64,000 nucleotides of DNA from contig AP026545.1 of assembly GCA_026075535.2 (NCBI GenBank), positions 8,494,001 through 8,558,000 of the forward strand. The letters are read 5' to 3'. Source of the DNA: Tricholoma matsutake. Its lineage: Eukaryota; Basidiomycota; Agaricomycetes; Agaricales; Tricholomataceae. The notes beneath the pieces were generated by a model. It was not told the DNA's origin and ran no database searches. It worked only from the letters and a program-made list of their open reading frames with translations. Shown one piece after another: positions 53,320 to 62,004 of the stretch; position 1 is the first letter of the stretch, and each line of letters starts with the position of its first letter. Made by a program: the position numbers and the translations under genes.

Positions 53320-53873
53320 GGATCTGGTTGGATCCAAAAAATTCTTTTTATTTTGTTTCTGTTTGTAATAAAATTTGTTTCTGGGTTCTGACTGAGTGAA
53401 TGAGTAACATGAATAGGCTTTAATAGGGTAATGGACCGGGTTTCTGTGGGTAGCGGGTGTGAAAGTCTGTGAGGAGTTCTTGGGCATGGTCAAGTTCCAT
53501 AACAGGTAGCCAAGAGGTTTCTTCATCGGTTCCCTGGTAACCTTCCCATTGGATGAGGTAGAGAATCTTTCAGCGATGTCGATTGTCAACCTTGGAGTCA
53601 AGGACTTTGGTGATCTCATACTCGAGCTCATCATTGATAGTGATAGGAGGAGGTGGAGGTTGTGCTCGATTTGGAATTGTGTTCGGGAAGTGTTTTTCTA
53701 GTTGGGAGACATGGAAAACAGGGTGGATGGCCTGCATGTGGTCCGGAAGCTGCAGGGTGACTGAGTGAGTACCCAGGCAGGCAATGATTTCAAATGAGTG
53801 AGTTGGGTGGGCGATGATTTTAAAGGGACCATGGTTCTTTTCGGAAAGTTTCTTGGAGGGATGGGTGGTGCAG

Positions 53874-55185
53874 TGATGATGCTCAACCTGGAAACCCAAA
53901 CAAAACCCACAAAATGGCTTCAGATGGTATAACACGAGTCAGAGGAAGGTTGCGAGGCCCTCTAGATGTCACCTGTCAGACCAACCATCAAATAGTCATG
54001 AAACAACTGCTTGTCAAAGCAGTTTGAGGCTAAAAGAATGTGTTTCGAGGTGTTGCAATGATTTTCGAGGTGTTGCAAGGATTTTCGAGACTTTGCAATG
54101 ATTTTCGAGGTGTTGCGATGATTTTCGAGACTTTGCAATGATTTTCGAGACTTTGCAATGATTTTCGAGACTTTGCAATGATTTTCGAGATGTCGTGATG
54201 CTTTTCAAAGATGTTTCGAGGAATTTCGAGTGCACAGATATGTTCGGATGCAAGATCGGGGGACTAGATGAGTAGTAGAAGTGACGAAAAGGCTAATCGA
54301 GGGAAGCAAGAGCAAAAATAGCGTAATGCGAGGAATTTCAAGGAATTTCAAGGAAGTTTAGCATAAAACACCAAACTTTGAACTGAATAAGACTAAACTG
54401 TACTCTCAAATCACTGTGATCTGGGAGGAAGATGACAATTTTCTTGTTTTTCTTTGTATCTAGTACATCTTTTTATATAAAATAAAGAAAGTACCTAAAA
54501 AGGCTAGAGAACATGAGGCAAACATGTGGAAAACTTGAGGCAAAAGACAATATAAGTATATCAGAACAATAAAGCGAGCCTAGAAAGGGTGAATATAACA
54601 CATGATGAAGAAATAATAAGAAAGAATAGCTAAAAGCGGACTGTCCTTGTTATAAATTGAATAGAAGATTGGAAACTGCTTCGAGCGGATTGTATGCATG
54701 CACATGTGGTCAAAATGTGTTCGATATACTTGATATAGTGTCCCATGTGTCCAGCATGCATCCGAAGATCATTCGAATAGGAAATACTGTGTCCAACAAT
54801 GTTTTTCGAGGTTCAATGTTTTTCGAAGATTTTCGAAGATTCTTCTGACTTCATTCATGGCCCGATATTGGTGCAATATTGTTCAACAATGGTAGGGGAT
54901 ACGTCTGGCATGTGTGCAATGACCATTGGGATAGCGATATAGTGTCCGATGTCAATTTTCAATGTTCGATGATGTTCGATCGTGTTCGATACAATGCTCG
55001 ACGATGTTCGACGATGCTCGACCGCATTCAATGATGCTCACGATGCTCGACGATGTTTGATCGCGCTCGGTAGACTTGGTCAGGAGTGGTTGCGCTGCTT
55101 CTGGGACCTCATGCGAGTTATCCAATGTGATTAGAATGTGGTCGAAATGGTGAATCGGCCTTTGAGCCGAGGAGACAACCTATCA
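53874..55185 (-). repeat. Solo LTR-C in GypA-3 integrase
   Basis: 1312 bp, TGATGATGCTCAACC...GACAACCTATCA on the plus strand, so minus-sense. TSD GCAG (53870-53873) and GCGG (55186-55189), one CpG transition apart. Contains a 20-bp tandem repeat. Confidence 0.88.
54055..54200 (+). repeat. 20-bp tandem repeat inside LTR-C
   Basis: About seven units of GATTTTCGAGACTTTGCAAT or its GTGTTGCAAG/GTGTTGCGAT variant. The sister LTR-C at 32455-32525 has only two or three units (in reverse), so the array expanded here. Confidence 0.8.
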
Positions 55186-56561
55186 GCGGATACTTTCCGC
55201 AGTGACGTAGGCAAAATCACCAATGTTGAAGTTGGGTGCAGGTGCCCGATGTTTGTCCTCAGGGCCTTGATAATGCTCTTGAGCAGCCACAAGCTGTTTC
55301 TGAAGTTCCTGATGAAGATCATCTAAGTCGACAACAAACTCATGGGCGTGCTGTGAGGCCAAGTTGCGTTTGGGGAAGACAGAAATGTTTGGGTGGTAGC
55401 CTTTGTTGGTGAAGAAAGGGGATACACCTCTAGAGGCGGATGGAGCATTGTTGTAGGTAAATTTGCCCAAGAGTAAGAGGTGAGACCAGTTGTCCTGCTG
55501 ATAGTTACAGAAGATCTGGAGGTACTGCTCCAGGGTCTGATTAAGTTGTTCCATCCGACCATCACCTTGCGGGTGATAACTGGAAGTGAAGTGGATCTGC
55601 ATGTTGAGCGCTTTTCTGAGGGAGTGGAAGAAATGGGAGACAAACTTGGATCCCCGGTCGCAAGTGACATGTGATGGGATGCCATGCTTGGAGAAGACGT
55701 GGAGGACGAACAGGTTGGCTAATTCTTGGGCTGTGATTTCATTGACAGTTGGGATGAAGATGCCTTGTTTGGTGAGGCAGTCAACAATGACCAGGATAGC
55801 GGTGTGGCCATCGGAGTCGGGTAGCTGCTCAATGAAATCCATGGAGATTGAGTTCCAAGGTCATTCTAGAACTGGAAGTTGCTTTAGGAACCCATAGGGC
55901 TTGTGTCAAGGCAATTTGGATCACTTGCAAGTGGTACAGGATTTGCAGAATTCCTGGACAAAGGCACGGAGGTTTGGCCAGACATATTCCTGATGGACAA
56001 GCTGCTGGTTTTTGTTTTGTCTGAAGTGGCCAGAGAGGATATGATTGTGTTTGTACTGAAGGACCTTGAGGCAGAGATCTGTGATGTCTGGAACATAAAT
56101 CCGGTCAAAGTGGTGGAGAAGACCTGCCTCGTCTATGGTCCAGTTGGGGTTGACAGGTGTTGGGAGATGTGCAGATGATAGGGGGTCAAGGGGTAAGGAG
56201 GTGCAGATGTTGTGGTGAAGTTTCTCAACATCCATGATTACTGCTTGTCAAAGGATAGGTGTTGCAAGGTAGGTGGTGCGAAGGGAAGAGGTAAGTTGTT
56301 CCTGTGTGAATACAGGTCAGTAGGGCACAGCACGGGTACAGGTAACACCATGTGTTTCCAGTCATGGGTATGCATGGGTATGGGTACGGGTATGGGATTG
56401 CCATACCTGGGCAACACCGTACCCTTTTTCATGGTGTTACGGGTATGTGCGGGTATACCAGTACCTGGATTTTGGTCAGGTGAGTAATCATCTGACCTTG
56501 TTGAATACTCATGACATGTCTGATTCTAAACTATACAATGATCCAACCACCACCATAGCAT

Positions 56562-56662
56562 GGCCCAAATGACGCAAATCGTTGTTTGGGCCTATAGTAA
56601 GTTTTTTTGTGTTTCATTTCTTGTTTTTTGTAAACTAATTGATTATGTTTCTTTTTTTTCAG
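56562..56662 (+). other. Hairpin plus intron-like module e
   Basis: TGGCCCAAATGACGC and GTTGTTTGGGCC (56562-56592), donor GTAAGTTTTTTT at 56597, acceptor TTTTTTTTCAG ending 56662 (66 nt), CTAAT branch-like motif near 56634, followed by GTTCTAAACTACTGATAATG. Confidence 0.62.
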
Positions 56663-56731
56663 GTTCTAAACTACTGATAATGACGAATGATGACAGCTAA
56701 TGACACACACCCAACAGTGCCATGTCACACA

Positions 56732-56833
56732 GGCCCAAACGACGTGATTGCATTGTTTGGGCCCATGGTAAGTTTTTTTTTTTGTTCATTTCTTTTTTTG
56801 TAAACTAACTATTTTGTTTCTTTCATTTCCTAG
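56732..56833 (+). other. Hairpin plus intron-like module f
   Basis: GGCCCAAACGACGTG and CATTGTTTGGGCCC (56732-56765), donor GTAAGTTTTTTT at 56768, acceptor CATTTCCTAG ending 56833 (66 nt, the same as e and c). In tandem with module e. Confidence 0.62.
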
Positions 56834-56910
56834 AATGGAATTCCCTAGGAATGAGAAGCTCACACAGAACAACCCCACGCCAACACCGCCACATTATGAG
56901 AGCACACCAC

Positions 56911-57040
56911 CTGCCCCAGCCTCACAAGCAACTGCTCGTGGGGTGGATAGCGGGTGGAATGACAATGATGACCAGGAGGAGGACCTGAGGACCCAACTGC
57001 CACCACAACCAACTGCTCGTGGGGTGGAAATGGGGATTGA
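56911..57040 (+). repeat. Palindromic repeat units in hAT-N2
   Basis: CCTCACAAGCAACTGCTCGT, GGGGTGGATAGCGGGTGGAA (56924-56967) and a half-unit CCAACTGCTCGTGGGGTGG at 57008-57026. Confidence 0.7.
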
Positions 57041-57119
57041 CAGCTACAGGCAGCACCCCCCCCTCTCTCGCTGCAAATGCAAGCAGGGGGGTTACTCATT
57101 CTGTTCTCAGCGACTACAG

Positions 57120-57312
57120 GCACCACCCCCCTCCCTCGCTCCAAACGTGAGAGGGGGGGGTTTTTGGTTTGTTTTCATTGACTACAGGCACCACCACCCC
57201 CTCCCTCACTCGAAATGCGGAGGGGGGGGTTTTCTATATTAATTTAATGTAATTTATTTATTAGAATAGGTCCACCACCCCCTCCCTCGCTCCAAACGTG
57301 AGCGAGGGGGTT
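57120..57312 (+). repeat. C/G hairpin array in hAT-N2
   Basis: Three stem-loops: CCCTCCCTCGCTCCAAACGT..GAGGGGGG (57125-57158), CCCCCTCCCTCACTC...GGAGGGGGGG (57196-57230) and CCCCCTCCCTCGCTCC...GAGCGAGGGGG (57276-57310), each followed by T-rich sequence. Confidence 0.7.
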
Positions 57313-57732
57313 TCTATTAACTTAGTTTAGTGTAATAAGTTATTAAAATATGTATTCTTCTCGAAACCCACAAATAACCATGGGTAACCCATGGAAACCC
57401 GCAGTAACACCATACCCATACCTGTGTGGGTATGGTGTTCATGGGTACGGGTAAGGGTATGAGGAAATATACCTGAGGATTACCCATGCCGTGCCCTACA
57501 GGCTGTAATTTACCCTCCCCCACCTATTCCGGTCAGAGTCCAGTTATTCCAGTTGGAGTCCAGTTGTTCCAGTCAGAGTCCAGTTATTCCTATTGGAGTC
57601 CAGTTATTCCGGTTATTCTGACCAGATTCTGGTTACTCCAGATGCTCAACTTAGAGTATATACCCTAATGGATAGTCAAATTTCAAGTCTTAAGTTGTCA
57701 AAGTGCCTACAGAATATATTTGTGCAGAGTAA

Positions 57733-57806
57733 GGATTGAACTCAAGACATCTTGATTAGAGTGATCACATGACAAACTAAACATGTGTGCTTAACCAGTT
57801 GAGCCA
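57733..57806 (-). ncRNA. tRNA-like Pol III module T4
   Basis: Minus strand: A box TGGCTCAACTGG (57806-57795), B box AGTTCAATCC (57742-57733). Both match consensus. No T run of four follows within 30 nt. Reads leftward toward the TIR. Confidence 0.55.
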
Positions 57807-57896
57807 CAGGAGAATTATTGGTTAGTAATATAATGTTTATTCATGACACTCTAATTTTTTTTGAAGTAGTTAAGATCAAATTTTTTTAATTAACCA

Positions 57897-58162
57897 CATC
57901 CCTCACATTGAATGCGAGGGAGTGGGGATGATTGTGATTATATACATAAACAAAAAATCCTCCCTCTCACAAGATGCGAGAGGGAGTTTTATTTATATAC
58001 ATAAAAAGCTAAGCCCTTGTGCCAAACGTGAGGGGGGAGGTAAAAACATGAAGAAAAAAATCCCTCCCCCATGCAAAACAGGGGAGGGGTGACACAATAC
58101 TAATAAATAATTAAAAGTACAAAAAAAATCCCTCCCCACACAAAGTGTGTGGGAGGGGGAGG
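57897..58162 (+). repeat. C/G hairpin array in TAT-3
   Basis: Five stem-loops: CCCTCACATTG..GCGAGGG (57899-57921), CTCCCTCTCACAAGATGCGA..GGGAG (57959-57986), a weaker one at 58012-58042, CCCTCCCC...GGGGAGGG (58060-58089) and CCCTCCCCACACAAAGTGTG..GGGAGGG (58131-58158). Stems differ yet each pairs. Confidence 0.7.
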
Positions 58163-58189
58163 GGACACGACCCTGCTGTTGTCTGTTGT

Positions 58190-58402
58190 TCCACCCATGA
58201 TCCACCCCACGAGCAGTTGCTCGTGAGGCTGGGGGTAGGTGGCTTGTCGTTGTTGTCATTCCACCCACGATCCACCCCATGAGCAGTTGCTCATGAGGCT
58301 GGGGGTGGGTGGTGTGTCGTTGTTGTCTCCTGTCCCTGCGCCTGGGCATCATTCCACCCATGATCCACCCCATGAGCAGTTGCTCATGAGGCTGGGGGTG
58401 GG
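58190..58402 (-). repeat. Three palindromic repeat units in TAT-3
   Basis: Three direct copies of CCACCCAYGATCCACCCCAY, GAGCAGTTGCTCRTGAGGCT, GGGGGTRGGTGG at 58190-58236, 58260-58309 and 58355-58404, with CGTCGTTGTTGTC-like spacers. Best preserved set of this unit. Confidence 0.85.
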
Positions 58403-58650
58403 TGGCTTGTCGTCGTTCGTCACTGTTGTCCCCTGTTTAGATTTCTGGGTTTTTTCTTTTTTTTGGGGGGGGAGGTTTGGGTGCATCAGTGCGACGTGGC
58501 GCAAGTACAGAGGTTGGTGGGTGCTTACTAGACAGGTACCCCCCTTCTAGGGTCTCCTGGCATCCCTCTGCACCCTCCTAGCCCATGTCAACAGCCTCAC
58601 ATCCCATTTGAATGGGGAGGAGGGGATTGGGTGGGCATGGGCATGGGTTG

Positions 58651-58928
58651 CGTGTTTTTCATCATGGCAGGTCGTCCCCAGTAGTATACAACCTAAAAAG
58701 CAATAAATTATAATTAGTTGATTGATAAAAAGAAAAAGAAAAAAGAAAAAAACTTATCTATGGCCCAAATGACGTTGCTGTTGTTTGGGCCTGCATTCTG
58801 TCCAGTTGGCTCGCATTTTTTGTTGTGGCAGGTCGTCCCAAGTAGTATACAACCTAAAAAGCAATAAGTTATAATTAGTTGATTGATAAAAAGAAAAAGA
58901 AAAAAGAAAAAAACTTATCTATGGCCCA
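58651..58928 (-). repeat. Tandem duplication holding hairpin-intron module g
   Basis: 58651-58764 and 58812-58928 are near-identical (GGCAGGTCGTCCC..AGTAGTATACAACCT...AAAAAACTTATCTATGGCCC). Read on the minus strand the first copy has a GGCCCAAACAAC...GTCATTTGGGCC hairpin, ATAGATAAGTTTTTTT where the other modules have a GTAAGT donor, and an acceptor CTTTTTAG. The donor GT is lost here. Confidence 0.7.
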
Positions 58929-59195
58929 TCCAGTCGGCTCATTTGAAGGTGGTGGTGATGGTGGCAGTGGGCATGGGAACGGTGGTGGTGGTGCACTCAG
59001 TGGTGGTTGTAGAGTGGAGAGGAGGAGGAGGTGGCATTGACAACAGTGGTGGTGGTGGTTGTGAGCTGGCAGTCACGTGTCACATGTCATGCATGTATGT
59101 GTACTTATTATTTATTCTGCTAATGGCTGCGGTTAACTACGCACCTTGGTTTGGTCATAAAGGTATTAAATGTATGTAGAGGAATGATTACCTGG

Positions 59196-59271
59196 TAGCT
59201 CCGTGGTTAAGCACACTGTGATATGCAGACCCAAGGTCAAGGGTTCAATTCTTGTTGTATGTCAAACTTTT
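59196..59271 (+). ncRNA. tRNA-like Pol III module T5
   Basis: A box TAGCTCCGTGG (59196-59206), B box GGTTCAATTCT (59242-59252), TTTT at 59268-59271. Spacing of 35 nt, the shortest and most tRNA-like of the five. Reads rightward out of TAT-3. Confidence 0.68.
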
Positions 59272-59524
59272 ATTTGGGGAAGCACATGCATTCTGGTTAT
59301 TCTGGTTAGTCTGGTTATTCCTGTTATTCTGGTTGTGATGAGTCTGGTCAGATTCCAGGGATTCCGGGTGTAAATTGGATCCTTATTCCAACCAGAATTG
59401 TGCTGCATAGGGAAAACTACATACAAAAAAAATTCCACCGGATTCCAGAAATTCCAGAAATTCCAGCCAGACAAACCAGAATCCAATTGGAATAGGTGGG
59501 GGAGTGTAAAGTACTCCCTACAGG

Positions 59525-60678
59525 TCAGAAGTTGGTCAGGTTTATGGAGGTGAAGTTGCTATTTCCCCCTTTGCGGTAGACGTCCCAACGTCTTGTGAGC
59601 GCATCTGGCTTGGCCCCTAATTTACCAGGGCAAAAGCAGATAATGAGATTGAACTGTGAGAGGTACTCGGACCATCTGGCTTGATGGTGGGTGAGCAATT
59701 TAGTAGTGCTGAAGTACTCCAGATTTTTGTGGTCTGTGACCACATCAATCAGGTTTGCAGAACCCTCAAAATATTGCTGCCAATGCTTGAAGGCTTCAAA
59801 GATAGCCAGAAGTTCCTTGTTGTGTGTATCGTAATTTAGTTTGGCAGGATTAAAGGAGTGGGAATGGAAAGTGACCAGGTGAATTTCTCCATCCACAGTG
59901 TAAACCGAGAGGATAACCACTAGGGCATAGTCAGAAGCATCGGTTTCGAGTACCATTTGGGAGTCAGGTACCCATTGAGTTAAGATGGGGGCATGAGTGA
60001 ATTCTTGTTTGAGCTTTTCAAAAGCATTGCGGCACTTCTTGTTGAAGTCCTGGGGTGTGGATTTCCGTGTTAAGTGGGTGAGTGGAATGACAATGTCTGA
60101 GTAGTTGTTGATGAAATGGCAGTAAAAGTTGCCAAAGCCTAAGAAGGATTGTATATCCTTGACTTTCCTAGGCTCGGGCTAGTCGAGCATGGTTTTGACT
60201 TTATCTTCTGACATCTGTAGTCCATCTGGTGAAAGGATGAAACCTAGATGTCTTTGTGGAACTCACATTTCTGCGGTGAAGCATAAAGTCCATTCTTCTG
60301 GAGTCTCCAAAGAACTTCCTTGATGTGAGCTCCATGCTGTGATTTGTCATCAGAGTAGATTAGGATGTCATTGAGGTAGACGATGACACAGACATCCAGC
60401 ATGTTGCTGAAGATGTCATTCATAAACTGCTGGAAGGCTGCAGGTGCATCAGTGAGGCCAGATGGAACTACCAACCACTCAAAGGATCCATAGCGAGTGC
60501 AGAAAGTAGTTTTCCATTCATCACCCTCCACAATGCAGACCAGGTGATAGGTGTGCCGCAAGTCTATTTTGGTAAACAAGCAGGCTTTTCAAGGGGAGTC
60601 AAGAAGGTCAGAAATGAGCAGAAGTGGGTAGCAGTCCTTCTTCATGAGATGGTTGAGGCCTCGATAGTTGACATAAAG
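59525..60678 (-). pseudogene. GypA-3 RT and RNase H
   Basis: RNase H (59956-59525; LETDASDYALVVILSVYTVD, DHKNLEYFSTTK), RT thumb (60120-59960) and RT palm (60579-60244; [34 protein letters not shown] with catalytic YLDD changed to YLND), then RT fingers to 60678 with a TGA after KRKDGSL, the same codon as in GypA-2. Confidence 0.9.
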
Positions 60679-62004
60679 TCATAGGCTGCCATCTTTCCTC
60701 TTGACGAAGAGAATAGGAGTGCTGTGTGGGGATTTAGAGGGGCAAATGAAACCTGAGCGGACGTTTTCATCAATGAAGACTAGTAAGGCTTCTAATTCAG
60801 AAGGAGAGAGGGAATACATGCAACCTGGAGGAGGGGGAGCATTATCTTCTGTCTCTATCTTGAGGTCATAAGGCCGATGTGGAGGAAGGGTGTCTGCCTT
60901 AGTCTTATTAAAGACATCAGCAAATTCATGATACTCAGCGGGGATGTCAGATAAATCCAGCGGGTGTGAAGATTGAGCAGAACAGGTGGATAACCCTGCT
61001 GGAGCGAAGGTCATCTGGAAAGCTACTGCCCCAGGAAGTTTGCTAGCATGCACATACACGGCAGCATTGATGAATGAAATATCGGGAGGAGAAAACTTAG
61101 GTGGAATGGGGGGTCCTAAAGGTGTGGGTGAACCGTGGGTATCTACCAGAAAGTTCAGAGACAAAGGTGACATCTGGGGTGCTGGCCCTCTATGATCTGC
61201 ACAGCAGAAAGCGATTTGGCTTGAAGACCAGTCAATCAACAGATTGGATTGCTTCAGCCAGTTATGACCAAGTATGGTGGAACAGGAAGAGTCTAGCAAG
61301 GTTACATAAAATGACAGATTGAACATTTCCCCAGTAGGAAAGGTGACTGGAAGTTGGACAACTTGAGTTATGGTGGAGTTGCAAGATCCATCAAAGAGCT
61401 GTAATCCAATCGGGTTAATGGATTTCATGCTGAGTTGGTTATCCAACATGAAGGAGGAATTGAGGAAGCAATGGGAGGAACCAGAATCAATAAGAGTTTG
61501 GACAGGAGCAGATTTGTCAGGAATGGTTAAAAGAGTGGTCAGGGAGTCAGGGTCAGAAAGAGCGGATGTGTTGAGATGAACGTAGGCAGCCAAGTGGGTA
61601 AGGTCAATGCAACCAATGGCTGTTTCCTGAGGGTTGCGGACTATTTTTCCGAGTCTGCAGTGTCAGGAATGACAGCGGAAGCATGGGCTTTTGCAGCCTT
61701 GGATTTCAGGCAGTTTCCTGCTACATGCCCTTCCTCACTGCAGTAGAGGCACAGTCATTCTCTCATGTGACATTCTCATTCCTCCCCAGTAAGCTTTCCG
61801 TTCTTCTCCAACTTATCAGAGATGGACAGCTTGGGCTTGTCCTGGGGAGTGTTCTTTGTTGCAGAAGACTACTGGTTGGAGGTGTTACTGTGGGCGGAGT
61901 TCGAAGAGGATTGGTTGGTAGACAGGGAAGGATTTTTGGAAGTGTCCTTCCTACTAGGGTTAGAAGTTACTGGAATTCTTTGTTTCAAAGTGGGATTCAT
62001 CTTC
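60679..62004 (-). pseudogene. GypA-3 protease and gag C-end
   Basis: 304 open codons (61593-60679) with protease active site TLIDSGSSHCFLN, TILGHNWLKQSNLLIDW, the linker LDLSDIPAEYHEFADVFNKT and RT start SLSPSELEALLVF. Upstream, the zinc knuckle with HVAGNC near 61720 and the gag Ser/Asn-rich end (NPSRKDTSKNPSLSTNQ) to about 62004, where it fuses to Copia-3 sequence. The 5' half of gag and the 5' LTR are missing. Confidence 0.88.

Larger units (their letters stand above)
53440..56320 (-). pseudogene. GypA-3 integrase and chromodomain
   Basis: Chromodomain region 53660-53440 (YEITKVLDSKVDN, WEGYQGTDEETSW), integrase C-terminal part (HHCTTHPSKKLSEKNHGPFK; GTHSVTLQLPDHMQAIHPVF) to 53889, then LTR-C, then integrase core 55842-55183 ([51 protein letters not shown]) and zinc finger 56235-55921 (HNHILSGHF...CKSCTTCK). 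A TGA after CTTCK sits at the same codon as in GypA-2. Truncated by hAT-N2 at 56320. Confidence 0.9.
56321..57498. mobile_element. hAT-N2, non-autonomous hAT element with captured core
   Basis: TIR TAGGGCACAGCACGGGTA, reversed at 57498 as TACCCATGCCGTGCCCTA. TSD CAGGTCAG (56313-56320); the right copy is now at 59521-59528 because TAT-3 entered across the right junction. Subterminal GGGTA/TACCC repeats. The core holds intron-like modules e and f, palindromic units and C/G hairpins, shared with the TAT elements whose TIRs are different. Confidence 0.88.
57503..59516. mobile_element. TAT-3, TIR element with outward tRNA-like modules
   Basis: Best-delimited TAT copy, 2014 bp. Ends CTGTAATTTACCCTCCCCC and (reversed) GAGTACTTTACACTCCCCC, both continuing CACCTATTCC. 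TSD CCTACAGG at 57495-57502 and 59517-59524. Subterminal repeats of GTCCAGTTATTCC (57537-57640) and TTCTGGTTATTCTGG, TTCCAGAAATTCCAG (59285-59470). Module T4 reads out to the left, T5 out to the right; between are five C/G hairpins, three palindromic units and hairpin-intron module g in reverse orientation. It sits at the right edge of hAT-N2. Confidence 0.85.

Noticed and set aside
54055..54200. CRISPR-like array
   Set aside because: Units are contiguous with no spacers, and this is eukaryotic LTR DNA.
59196..59271. Functional tRNA gene
   Set aside because: A and B boxes are good but I could not build acceptor and anticodon stems that pair; I call it tRNA-like only.
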